This document shows, piece by piece, positions 1 to 8,375 of a stretch of 64,000 nucleotides of DNA; within the stretch, counting starts at the first letter, position 1, and every line of letters starts with the position of its first letter. Position numbers and translations under genes: made by a program. Source of the stretch: JBGAJN01 sp044224905 (GTDB lineage: Bacteria; Verrucomicrobiota; Verrucomicrobiia; Limisphaerales; JBGAJN01). Where the stretch lies: positions 682,001-746,000 of the forward strand of contig JBGAJN010000003.1 of NCBI GenBank assembly GCA_044224905.1, given 5' to 3'. The notes under the pieces are model-generated. The model saw only the letters and a list, made by a program, of their open reading frames with translations. It did no database searches and had not been told where the DNA came from.

Positions 1-2223
1 CGTACCGAAGTCGTCCACGGTATTCACAAGGCCACGACCGAAAAGGTTTTTCCAGAGGTGATTCACAGCCACGCGGCTGGTCAGCGGGTTCGCCGGATCA
101 ACAAGCCAGTTGGCGAGATCCAGCCGGTCAGCACCGGAACTCTTGCGCGGCCGGAAAGCCGGGAGAACGTCGGGAACTCCCGGCGTCACACGCTCGCCTT
201 TGCGCATAAAATCGCCGCGCACATGCACGAAAGTGTCGCGCGGCTTGGAGACGGCGAGCGTCTGCGCCTTGCTCTTCGGCACGGCTGGCTTGTTCGCTTC
301 ATGCGTTTGCAAGTCGGCGCGAAGTTTGCGCAGTTCCGGATCGAGTTGCTGAAAATAGCCACTGAGCATCTGGCCTTGTTCAGCGGTGCGGCTTTTGGCG
401 GGAGTCTCGCGCACCACAGTGATTTCTTCACTCACGGTATCGCCACCCAAAGGCGGAGCATCGGCCGTCACAGCAAATCTCAAACGTCGAAAAGCCTCAC
501 CGTAACCGCCGCGTTGATCGAGAGTGAGCACGAGACGATCGCCATCCTTCAACTCCAGCGGCGTGGCGAACTCGAACACGGCGCGATGATTCTGGCCCAC
601 GTTCGGCGAGATGTTCCAGCCAGTGGAGGTGTCGCCGTCAATCGCCGCAGTGATGGGAGACCCCGCAGGCGAATGCGCGCTGACCGCGGTACGAAAAGTC
701 ACCGGCTCCAGCTTGCCGCCGCCAGCGCGTCGGATTGCTGCGGTGAATTCGGAGAGAATCGCGCCGCCTTTTCGTCCGCGTCCAACCGTGCGCCCCTTCT
801 TGTCTTCACCGAGCGCTTCGAGTTGAAGCCCCGTGGCGTTGGGGAGGCCAACCGTGAGTTCGATCGTGTAAATGTCCGTCGGCGCATTTTTGCCAGAGGA
901 TGCCACGGTATGGTCGGGTCCAATCACCAGGGTCGCGCCACCCGTCGATTTCGCGGAACGGGGAACAAGCGTCGCCCAGCGATTCGTCGATGGACGAGCG
1001 CCGCGCTCCCACGCCAATTGCGCGGCGGGAAGCTTGTTCGCGATGTAATCATCGATGGCTGTCTTGAGCTGGTCTCGCTTTGCCTCCCACGCTGCCTTCT
1101 TTTTCTGGACGGAAGCGAGGTCGTCACCCTTGGTGGTGGCGATGTCGACGTCATCCGTGTTGTTGAAAAAAGCATAGAGCGAAAAGAATTCCCGCTGGCT
1201 AATGGGATCGTATTTATGCGCATGACACTCCGCGCAACCGAGCGTCAGCCCCAGCCAGACCGCGCCCGTGGTGGCCACGCGTTCCACGGCAATCTTGCAA
1301 CGATCCTCCTCGCGATCCACGCCCGCCTCGGCGTTCTTGAGCGTGTTGCGATGAAACCCGGTGGCAATCTTCTGATCGAGCGTGGCGCCCGGCAGGAGGT
1401 CACCAGCGAGTTGCTCGATGGTGAACCGGTCGAACGGCAGATCACGGTTAATCGCGTCAATGACCCAATCGCGATAGACGTAAGCAAACGGTCGCACTGA
1501 GTCGTTGAGATAACCGTCGCTGTCGGCGTAACGCGCGAGATCGAGCCAGTGGCGCGCCCAACGTTCACCGAAATGTGGCGATGCGAGCAGGCGATCAACA
1601 AGGCGCTCGTAGGACTTCGGATCGCGATTACTCACGAAGGCGCGCACGTCCGCAAGCGTTGGTGGCAACCCCGTAAGATCGAGCGACACGCGGCGGATCA
1701 ACGTCTCGCGACTCGCGACGGGCGACGGTTTGATTCCTTCCGTTTCCAACCGGGCGCGGATGAAGGCATCGATCCGATTCTGGTCTGGAACATTTCCCGG
1801 CACCGCTGGGCGCCGCGGAGCGACGAAGGCCCAATGGGTCCACTGACTCGGAACTTCATCAGCGGGAGCAGAAGCACCTTCGTCGATCCAGCGCTTGATC
1901 AAAGCCACCTGTTCAACGGAGAGCGGACTCCGCTGATACGGCATCTGCGGCAACTGGCCGTGCGGACCTTGCACCAACTTGACGAGCAAGCTCTCGTCGC
2001 TTTTGCCCGCGACAATCACCGCGCCGTTCTCGCCACCTTTCAACGCCGCTGCCGCGGTATCGAGTCGCAGACCGCCCTTCGCTTGCGCTGCGCCGTGACA
2101 CTGCACGCACGCAGTGGCGATGAGCGGTTTAACCTCCTTCGCGTAATCCACCCCCGCCCCGACTGCGGCCGGCGGAGCCAGCAACACGAAAGCGAGTGAG
2201 ATGATTAGCGAAGTGGAACGCAC
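1..2223 (-). CDS. PSCyt1/DUF1549/DUF1553 cytochrome-type protein (3' end cut by window)
   Basis: Partial gene: 741 codons are present and the C-terminal part lies beyond the left edge. The start is a GTG two bases after the TAG of the upstream sulfatase, followed by a hydrophobic export signal (residues about 5-23). A first haem-type CxxCH lies at residues 39-43 (PSCyt1). DUF1549/PSCyt2 follows, with SLDLTGLPPT and a second CxxCH at 330-334 followed by HKYDP. The cut end reads VNHLWKNLFGRG, the start of the DUF1553/PSD1 domain. Such proteins are periplasmic or surface-located in planctomycetes and verrucomicrobia. Their reaction is not established, but they usually pair with a DUF1501 protein, so I would expect one just left of the window. 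A paralogue is at 20689-23037. The frame stays open throughout. Confidence 0.9.
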   Translation of the reverse strand, partial: MRSTSLIISLAFVLLAPPAAVGAGVDYAKEVKPLIATACVQCHGAAQAKGGLRLDTAAAALKGGENGAVIVAGKSDESLLVKLVQGPHGQLPQMPYQRSPLSVEQVALIKRWIDEGASAPADEVPSQWTHWAFVAPRRPAVPGNVPDQNRIDAFIRARLETEGIKPSPVASRETLIRRVSLDLTGLPPTLADVRAFVSNRDPKSYERLVDRLLASPHFGERWARHWLDLARYADSDGYLNDSVRPFAYVYRDWVIDAINRDLPFDRFTIEQLAGDLLPGATLDQKIATGFHRNTLKNAEAGVDREEDRCKIAVERVATTGAVWLGLTLGCAECHAHKYDPISQREFFSLYAFFNNTDDVDIATTKGDDLASVQKKKAAWEAKRDQLKTAIDDYIANKLPAAQLAWERGARPSTNRWATLVPRSAKSTGGATLVIGPDHTVASSGKNAPTDIYTIELTVGLPNATGLQLEALGEDKKGRTVGRGRKGGAILSEFTAAIRRAGGGKLEPVTFRTAVSAHSPAGSPITAAIDGDTSTGWNISPNVGQNHRAVFEFATPLELKDGDRLVLTLDQRGGYGEAFRRLRFAVTADAPPLGGDTVSEEITVVRETPAKSRTAEQGQMLSGYFQQLDPELRKLRADLQTHEANKPAVPKSKAQTLAVSKPRDTFVHVRGDFMRKGERVTPGVPDVLPAFRPRKSSGADRLDLANWLVDPANPLTSRVAVNHLWKNLFGRGLVNTVDDFGT

Positions 2224-2225
2224 GC

Positions 2226-3713
2226 CTATTTTTTTCTTTTGGACTTTTTGTCCGCCTTGGCGAAATCCACACCGATATCGTTCGACTGTTTCGGACCAGG
2301 CGTGCTGCGGCCGTTGGTGATGTAGCGTTCGAGGAGCGCTTTCAAACCGGCGACAACTTCGGGTTGTTCCGCCACGAGGTTTTTCGTTTCGCCGATGTCA
2401 GCGCGGAGATCGTAGAGCTGCGTGTCAGGAAGGCCTTTCGCTTTCGCGTCGGCGTCGCCGGGTTTGCCCCAGCCGCCGGAGCCGGCGCAGAGTTCGAGTT
2501 TCCACGGGCCTTGGCGCACGGCGAATTTCCCATTGATGCTGTGATGCACGACAGCCTCGCGCAACGGCCCCTTGTCCGTGCCGAGCAACGCGGGAAGAAA
2601 ACTCACACTATCCTCGGCGGCGTTGTCGGGGAGTTTCGCTCCAAGAATCTCCGCACACGTGGCCATGAGGTCGGTGTGGCAAATCAACTGCGAGCTCTGC
2701 GAACCCGCCTTCACCTTGCCGGGCCAGCGCACGAGAAACGCAACGTGATGACCGCCATCCCAAATGTCCGCCTTGTAGCCGCGGAATTGCGCGCTCGCAA
2801 AATGCCCCTGCTGCTCCAGCTTCGGCGTGCCGGCGGCTGGCGAGCATCCGTTGTCGCTGGTTAAAATCACGAGCGTGTTGTCCGCGACGCCAGACTGATC
2901 GAGCGCGGCGAGCACGGTGCCGACGGTTGCATCGACCTGCATGACGAAGTCGCCGTAATCGCCGAGTCCGCTTTTCCCCTGCCACTCCTTCGACGGCACG
3001 ATGGGCGTGTGGGGCGCGCTCAGCGGCAGATAGAGAAAGAACGGTTGGCCCGCCTTCGCCCGCTCGGCGATGTGTGCGGTCGCGCGGGCGGTGAGCGCGG
3101 GCAGAATGTCGATCGGCTCGATGAGTTGCGTGACGCGGTCATTCTCGAACACCGACTTCATCATGCGCGCGTGGTGGAAGCCGAAGAACGTGTCGAAGCC
3201 GCGCGTGATCGGACCGTCGCGAGTCACAGCACCCAGCGGCGCACCGGCGCCCTTTCCCTTACCCTCGCGACCGCCGTCTTTGCCTGCGCCCACGATGGTG
3301 AAGCCAAGGTGCCACTTGCCGATGATCGCCGTGTGATAGCCGTGTTGCTTCAACAACGCCGGAACCGTCAACCGATCCGCGGCGATCAACGGTTCCACGT
3401 AGCCATCGAGCACGCCGTTCTGCAGTCGCGTGCGCCACGCGTAACGCCCCGTCAACAAGCCATAGCGCGTGGGCGTGCAGACGGACGAACCGCTGTGCGA
3501 ATCCGTAAACGCCATCCCCTGTGACACAAGCCGATCGAGATGCGGCGTTTTGATTTTGCCGCGTTGCGGGTTGAGCGCCTGCACATCGCCGTAGCCCAAG
3601 TCGTCGGCGAGGATATAGAGGATGTTCGGTTTCTTCGAATCGCCCGCCGCGTGGAGCGAATCGAAAGCAACAAGGCAAACGACAAGCAGTGCAAAACGAA
3701 ACGTGTGGGTCAT
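2226..3713 (-). CDS. Exported arylsulfatase-family sulfatase
   Basis: A 495-residue sulfatase with an N-terminal signal peptide ending near HAAG (residue 24). The formylglycine motif is CTPTR starting at Cys79, followed by YGLLTGR, so this is a Cys-type enzyme needing a formylglycine-generating enzyme. The metal-binding DD at residues 37-38 (ILADDLGYGD) and later HTPIVPS and TSDNG stretches fit the alkaline-phosphatase-like fold. It should hydrolyse sulfate esters in the periplasm, probably on algal or animal polysaccharides, but the substrate cannot be read from sequence. The C-terminus is very basic (SKRKK). The gene lies 2 bases upstream of the PSCyt1/PSD1 gene and is probably co-transcribed with it. 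Confidence 0.93.
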   Translation of the reverse strand: MTHTFRFALLVVCLVAFDSLHAAGDSKKPNILYILADDLGYGDVQALNPQRGKIKTPHLDRLVSQGMAFTDSHSGSSVCTPTRYGLLTGRYAWRTRLQNGVLDGYVEPLIAADRLTVPALLKQHGYHTAIIGKWHLGFTIVGAGKDGGREGKGKGAGAPLGAVTRDGPITRGFDTFFGFHHARMMKSVFENDRVTQLIEPIDILPALTARATAHIAERAKAGQPFFLYLPLSAPHTPIVPSKEWQGKSGLGDYGDFVMQVDATVGTVLAALDQSGVADNTLVILTSDNGCSPAAGTPKLEQQGHFASAQFRGYKADIWDGGHHVAFLVRWPGKVKAGSQSSQLICHTDLMATCAEILGAKLPDNAAEDSVSFLPALLGTDKGPLREAVVHHSINGKFAVRQGPWKLELCAGSGGWGKPGDADAKAKGLPDTQLYDLRADIGETKNLVAEQPEVVAGLKALLERYITNGRSTPGPKQSNDIGVDFAKADKKSKRKK

Positions 3714-3798
3714 GTACTCACATCATGACGGATAGCGCACAGGAATCAATTCAATGAAAACTGGACGCGCTTCAGAGAGAAGTCGCCGGATGGCGAAA

Positions 3799-3815
3799 AT
3801 CGCGAAGGTCGCGAT
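3799..3815 (-). terminator. Probable intrinsic terminator after the TIM-barrel gene
   Basis: A perfect 7-bp inverted repeat, ATCGCGA - 3 nt - TCGCGAT, starts 3 bases beyond the stop codon of the minus-strand gene ending at 3819. On that strand it runs into TTTT. The run of T is short, so termination is likely but not certain. Confidence 0.5.
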
Positions 3816-3818
3816 GAC

Positions 3819-4709
3819 TTACTTGCCCACCAACTCCGCGCAGGTCGCATTGAACCATTTGGCTGATGCAGCGATCTCGGGGGCGGAGGTTTCCCAGTTG
3901 TGTTCGTATTCCACGCAGATCGCGCCCTTGAACTTCTGGCGCTTCAGCTCCGTGAGCATTCCCTTCGCATTGCTGATGCCGGAGCCCCAAGGAACGTCAT
4001 GCGCCTTGAGGCCGGGCTCGTTGAGGTCCTTGAAATGCAGCGTGATCACGCGGCCTTCGAGCTTCTTGAGGCAATCCACGGGATCAAGACCGGAGCGAAC
4101 CCAGTGGCCCACATCAACGCAGGCACCAAGCAACGGGCTGCGACCTTTCACCGCGGCCAGTACCGTCTCCGGCTGCCAGTAAAAATTCTTCGGGCCGGGA
4201 TGATTGTGGATCGCGACCTGAATGTTGTATTCCTTGGCGAGCTTTTCCACGACGTCCATCACCGGGCCGAGTTCCTCCATCTTGCCGTGCGTCTCCGGCT
4301 CGGCGACAAGCACGCTGATGCCGAGTCGTTTAGCCCCTTCGAAAATCTTGCGACTCTCGGCTTCGTCAATTCCCGGCTTTACGACGCCCATATTCACGAA
4401 TGTGGGATCGATACCTTTCTCCTTTAGCCGCGTTTTGATCGCAGCGGCTTCCTTGTCGGAAATCGTCACGGTGCTGGTCTTGGCGATCTTGCCGTCGGCG
4501 CCGACAAGGTTGACGCTGCCGGAAATGCTCATGTGCTTCACGCCCATTGCCGCCGTCTTGTCGATCGCTTCGAAGATCGAGAACTTCTGGAACGTGTAGG
4601 AGTGAACCGCGAGCTTCCAACCAAGCTGTTCGGCGGCGGATTCTTTTTTGGCGGCCATAGCTGAGAGGGCCAATGTGAGCGCAGCCCCAATTACGACAAG
4701 GCATTTCAT
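3819..4709 (-). CDS. Exported sugar phosphate isomerase/epimerase-like TIM-barrel protein
   Basis: A 296-residue protein with a signal peptide (about residues 1-19, ending AMAA) followed by a xylose-isomerase-like TIM barrel (AP endonuclease 2 superfamily). Recognisable barrel elements include WKLAVHSYTF at the first strand, VAIHNHPG, GACVDVGHW and ICVEYEHNW, which supply the acidic and histidine metal-ligand positions of the family. Export is unusual for isomerases but common among verrucomicrobial and planctomycete members, which sit near oxidoreductases and DUF1080 proteins. The Gfo/Idh/MocA gene next door suggests sugar oxidation or epimerisation in the periplasm. The substrate is unknown. 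Confidence 0.82.
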   Translation of the reverse strand: MKCLVVIGAALTLALSAMAAKKESAAEQLGWKLAVHSYTFQKFSIFEAIDKTAAMGVKHMSISGSVNLVGADGKIAKTSTVTISDKEAAAIKTRLKEKGIDPTFVNMGVVKPGIDEAESRKIFEGAKRLGISVLVAEPETHGKMEELGPVMDVVEKLAKEYNIQVAIHNHPGPKNFYWQPETVLAAVKGRSPLLGACVDVGHWVRSGLDPVDCLKKLEGRVITLHFKDLNEPGLKAHDVPWGSGISNAKGMLTELKRQKFKGAICVEYEHNWETSAPEIAASAKWFNATCAELVGK

Positions 4710-4801
4710 AGTAGCGCGAGAGTCTGGGCCAGTGCGTCACGATGACAACTGCAAAGTCACGCGCGCTCGATTCGGAGCGACAAGATTGCAGCGTCGCGAG
4801 T

Positions 4802-6136
4802 TCACCCCAACCCCGGCACCTTCCAACCATCGCGATACGCCCGGCGAACCAGCGCAGTGGCTTTGGCGTGGTTGGTGAATTTCAACGCTTTCCGATCCCA
4901 TTCGAGCCATTCACCGGGGAAGCGGTCCGCCATCGCACCGACAAGCACTGTCTCGGTGAGCGGCCCGCCATGGGTGAATTCGTCGCACGCCTTGCGGGTT
5001 TCGAGGATGGCGTCCACCCAATCGTGGTAGTGACTCTGCGGTTTAAAGTCCGCGGGATATTTCTCGGCCGGAAAATTCTCCTCCGGTAGCACGATGGGTT
5101 TGCCGCTCCCGTAGACTTTGAAGATTGCACCGTGCTCACCAATCCAGCAGGCAGCGGATGCCGGCAGTTTATCCATGCCCTTGGGCAAGCGAATCTGGCT
5201 GCGCTCGGGCTCAATCCCACCATCGTGCCAAGTGACCTGAACCGTCTTGCCCGCCGTGAGGTCGCTGCCCGGGAAAATCATTTCGACGCGGTGCTTCTCG
5301 CCCCACAACGGCCCGTTGCTACCCGGCGTGGTCTGACGCACCCGCAACGGCGCAGTCAGCTTCAAAGCGTCGAAGCTGATATCGAAGTGGTGGCAACCCA
5401 TGTCGCCCATTTCGCCGCAACCGAACTCATGCCACGCGCGCCACGTCTTCGGGTGATAGGTGTCCGCGAGGTAAGGACGCGGCTCCCGCACGCCGAGCCA
5501 CAAATCCCAATCGAGACCAGCGGGGATGGCGTCGCCCGTGGCGCGAAGCTCCGTGTTCTTGGGCCACCAACTGAGCGGCTTGTTTTCCCAGAGCAGCACT
5601 TCCTTGATCTTGCCAATCGCGCCACGGCGAATGAGTTCTACGGTGGTGCGGCTCTCGATGCTAGAGCGGCCTTGATTGCCCAGCTGCGTGACAACACCCG
5701 CTTTGATCGACTCCTCAGTGATGACACGGCACTCGTTGAGCGTCGTGGCCATCGGCTTTTGCAAATAGACGTGCTTCTTCGCGCGCAACGCCGTGACCGC
5801 CGGGGCCGCATGCATGTGATCGGGTGTGCCGACCGTGACAGCATCGAACTTGTTCGCGTGTTTGCTCAGCAACTCGCGCCAGTCGCGATGCCGCGAAGCG
5901 TCGGGATGGTCCTTCGCAGCCGGCTCCATGAATTTTGTATCCACGTCGCACAGCGCAACGACTTTCACCTTCGCATGACTCGCTACGCCTCGCATTGTGG
6001 CCCCGCCCATGCCACCGACGCCGATGCAGGCGACCTGAAGCAGAGAATTGGGCGACGCGCTGCGGAGGATGGCGGGGAAGCCGATCACGCCGGCAGCAGC
6101 AAGGGTGGAACGACGGAGGAATTGACGACGATTCAT
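4802..6136 (-). CDS. Tat-exported Gfo/Idh/MocA-family oxidoreductase
   Basis: A 444-residue NAD(P)-dependent oxidoreductase. I take the ATG at 6136 because it opens a clean twin-arginine signal (NRRQFLRRSTLAAAG). An in-frame start 57 bases further upstream would put 19 unrelated residues before it. The Rossmann fold begins at VACIGVGGMGGATMRG, the catalytic EKP-type motif is LQKPMA, and the C-terminal alpha/beta domain contains EMGDMGCHHFD. Related proteins act on sugars or glycosides outside the cytoplasm, with the cofactor bound before Tat export. The isomerase-like gene downstream is a plausible partner. The substrate is unknown. Confidence 0.88.
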   Translation of the reverse strand: MNRRQFLRRSTLAAAGVIGFPAILRSASPNSLLQVACIGVGGMGGATMRGVASHAKVKVVALCDVDTKFMEPAAKDHPDASRHRDWRELLSKHANKFDAVTVGTPDHMHAAPAVTALRAKKHVYLQKPMATTLNECRVITEESIKAGVVTQLGNQGRSSIESRTTVELIRRGAIGKIKEVLLWENKPLSWWPKNTELRATGDAIPAGLDWDLWLGVREPRPYLADTYHPKTWRAWHEFGCGEMGDMGCHHFDISFDALKLTAPLRVRQTTPGSNGPLWGEKHRVEMIFPGSDLTAGKTVQVTWHDGGIEPERSQIRLPKGMDKLPASAACWIGEHGAIFKVYGSGKPIVLPEENFPAEKYPADFKPQSHYHDWVDAILETRKACDEFTHGGPLTETVLVGAMADRFPGEWLEWDRKALKFTNHAKATALVRRAYRDGWKVPGLG

Positions 6137-6193
6137 AATGCGAATTGAGTTCAGGAGTTTTTCGAGGACACCACAACCACCACTAACTGACAA

Positions 6194-6208
6194 GCCGCGA
6201 CGCGCGGC
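6194..6208 (-). terminator. GC-rich hairpin just after the P450 gene
   Basis: A perfect 6-bp stem, GCCGCG - 3 nt - CGCGGC, begins 4 bases beyond the P450 stop codon on the minus strand. Only two T follow directly, so it may act as an intrinsic terminator or simply as a 3' stabilising hairpin. Confidence 0.4.
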
Positions 6209-6211
6209 GTC

Positions 6212-7390
6212 TCAGCGCGGCGTCAGTCTGACGGTCAAAGAGTCGTAACCGTTCGCACGCTCGTAACGCGCTTCGTGTTCGATGTGTTCCTTCGCGTCGA
6301 GCACGGCAATCTTCGCAACGCGACCGGTCAACGCCTGCAAGAGGCACCGGACTATCAGGCGCGCATGCGGTGCGCCCAGGCAGAGGTGCGTGCCAAAGCC
6401 GAAGGAAATATGCGGATTGGGTTTGCGATCGAGGCGAATTTCCTCCGGCGCCTCGAACACGGTCTCGTCGAAGTTCGCCGACGACCACGCTAGCGACACG
6501 CGACCACCGGGCGGGACCTTAACGCCATGCACATTCGTTTCCACCGGACACACACGACCAATGTGAGTCAACGGCATGAAGACACGGAAGAATTCCTCTC
6601 CGGCATGGACGATGCGCTTCGGATCCTCGCGCAGGTATTCCAACGCGGCGGGATTCTTGCCCAGGTAAGCAATGATGGAAGAAATGCTGTGGATGATCGT
6701 GTCGCGGCCGCCGGCAAAGGTGAGGTTGCCGAAGCCCATCATCTCCTCGCGCGTCAACGGACGGCCGCGGTAGCGCGCTTTGACCAATGCGCTAAACAGG
6801 TCGTCGCCCGGATTGGCCTCGGCGCGGTCGAACTGCGCGTGCAGGTAATTCTCGAGAACGTTGCCTTTCTTGAATTCCCCGCCGGTGACCTTGAACACGT
6901 GAATGCCCCAGCTGATGTAAGTCTCCGCTTCGGCCTCGGGAACGTTCAGCAAGTAGGTAAGCGCACGGGACTGCACGGGCAGCGCGAACTCATTCACGAT
7001 CTCGACAGAATCGCGTCCCAGCGCTTGCGAAATCATCTCTGCAATTAACGCCTCCACCTTCGCAATCACGTCGGGCTGCTTTGCACGTTGGAAGAACGGC
7101 TCAACAATCGCGCGATACTCCGTGTGTTCGGGCGGGTTGGTTTCGATGGGCAACTGGCGCATGGTTCGCACCGCCTCCTCCGACGGAATCGGCACCCGAA
7201 ATGGCGCGTCCGAACTGTAGGTCTTCCAGTCCTTCGCCGCCTCGCGCACGTCGGCGTGTCGCAGGATCATCGGCATCGTCTCGCCCTGAAACGGGCACTT
7301 CAGGATCCCGTCGGTTTGTCGAGCTTCGCGGAAAGGATCACGTAAATTTGAATTATCGGGCATGGCGACGGAGTTTCGCGAATTGTTCAC
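6212..7390 (-). CDS. Cytochrome P450
   Basis: A soluble bacterial-type P450 of 392 residues. The haem-ligand loop is FGFGTHLCLG with the axial Cys at residue 337. The I-helix oxygen-activation motif is AGGRDT and the K-helix ExxR is EEFFR. The start is uncertain: a GTG at 7390 has AAGG close upstream, while an ATG at 7363 (MPDNSN) would remove nine residues. No ferredoxin or ferredoxin reductase gene lies nearby, so electrons must come from elsewhere. The substrate cannot be deduced. The gene is divergent from the PanB-like gene, with about 150 bases between them and no clear promoter visible. Confidence 0.92.
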   Translation of the reverse strand: MNNSRNSVAMPDNSNLRDPFREARQTDGILKCPFQGETMPMILRHADVREAAKDWKTYSSDAPFRVPIPSEEAVRTMRQLPIETNPPEHTEYRAIVEPFFQRAKQPDVIAKVEALIAEMISQALGRDSVEIVNEFALPVQSRALTYLLNVPEAEAETYISWGIHVFKVTGGEFKKGNVLENYLHAQFDRAEANPGDDLFSALVKARYRGRPLTREEMMGFGNLTFAGGRDTIIHSISSIIAYLGKNPAALEYLREDPKRIVHAGEEFFRVFMPLTHIGRVCPVETNVHGVKVPPGGRVSLAWSSANFDETVFEAPEEIRLDRKPNPHISFGFGTHLCLGAPHARLIVRCLLQALTGRVAKIAVLDAKEHIEHEARYERANGYDSLTVRLTPR

Positions 7391-7543
7391 GGACCTTCAA
7401 GGAAACAGGAGACCCTATGAATGGACACAAATTAACCCGAAGGGAACAAAAACGATCCAGCGCCATGGCGCGCCCAGTCGATTGAAGAATTTTCGCGCCT
7501 ATTCTTAGTTGTCGTTCACGCCCGTTTTCGCAACTCTTCGGCC

Positions 7544-8347
7544 ATGCTCCGACCGCGCAAAAAATACACCGTCTACGATCTCCAACAGCTCAAGGGCAAA
7601 CGCGTCCTCACGCACATCCACGTGAAGTCGCCCGACGAAGCCGCCGCCGCCGAAGCCGCTGGCGTGGACCTGATGAGTTGCAGCTTTGATTCGCCCGAGG
7701 CGCAGGCCCGATTGCCCAAGCTCGTCGCCGCCGCACCGAACAGCTTTCTGTCCTGCGCGACGCCGCATGAACTCGCATCACCTGAAGAAGCAATCCGCAT
7801 CGCCTTCCGTGCGCTCGAACTCGGTGGGAGCTCGGTCTATTGCTCTGCGAGCCCGTTCATCATCGAAGCCATGGCGCGCGAGCGGATTCCCGTCGTCGGC
7901 CATCTCGGCATGGTTCCACGCCACGTCACGTGGACCGGCTACCGCGCCATCGGAAAAACCGTCGAGGAAGCGAAACAACTTCATCAGCGCATGAAGGAAC
8001 TCGAGAGCGCCGGCGCTTATGGAGCCGAACTGGAGCTCGTGCCGCACAAGCTTGCCTCGTTTCTCTGTTCGCGAACCAAGATGCTCCTGATGTCCCTCGG
8101 CTCTGGCAGCGGTTGCGACACGCAATTCCTTTTCTCCGACGATATCCTCGGCGATTACGAGGAGCGCCTCCCGCGTCACGCCAAGGCGTACCGCAATTTT
8201 GTGGCAGAACACCGTCGCCTGCAAAAGGAACGCGTCGCCGCCTTCAGCGAATACATTGCCGACGTAAAGGAAGGCCGCTTCCCGGAACGCAATCACGTTC
8301 TGGAAATGGACGAGAAAGTTCTGCAGGACGTGATCGCGTCGATCTGA
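7544..8347 (+). CDS. PanB-like protein (ketopantoate hydroxymethyltransferase superfamily), metal ligands apparently replaced
   Basis: A 267-residue protein of PanB length and architecture. The central and C-terminal regions match PanB well: PVVGHLGMVP, GYRAIGKT, LELVP (Glu164, equivalent to the catalytic Glu), a glycine-rich GSGSGCD loop, and FPERNH near the end. By eye, the three Mg ligands of E. coli PanB (Asp45, Asp84, Glu114) correspond here to Cys46, Cys71 and Ser101. True PanB makes ketopantoate for pantothenate and CoA synthesis. This one may be inactive, use another metal, or catalyse a different reaction. It stands alone without panC or panD. Confidence 0.7.
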   Translation: MLRPRKKYTVYDLQQLKGKRVLTHIHVKSPDEAAAAEAAGVDLMSCSFDSPEAQARLPKLVAAAPNSFLSCATPHELASPEEAIRIAFRALELGGSSVYCSASPFIIEAMARERIPVVGHLGMVPRHVTWTGYRAIGKTVEEAKQLHQRMKELESAGAYGAELELVPHKLASFLCSRTKMLLMSLGSGSGCDTQFLFSDDILGDYEERLPRHAKAYRNFVAEHRRLQKERVAAFSEYIADVKEGRFPERNHVLEMDEKVLQDVIASI

Positions 8348-8375
8348 TGTCGCGACGAGCAAAGGGCGCGTCGTC

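Noticed and set aside
58..1500. Long plus-strand open frame of 480 codons
   Set aside because: It is antisense to the PSCyt1/PSD1 gene, whose frame carries two CxxCH motifs and recognised domains. High G+C leaves the opposite strand open by chance.
5132..6148. Plus-strand open frame of 338 codons
   Set aside because: Antisense to the Gfo/Idh/MocA gene, which has clear motifs and a Tat signal.
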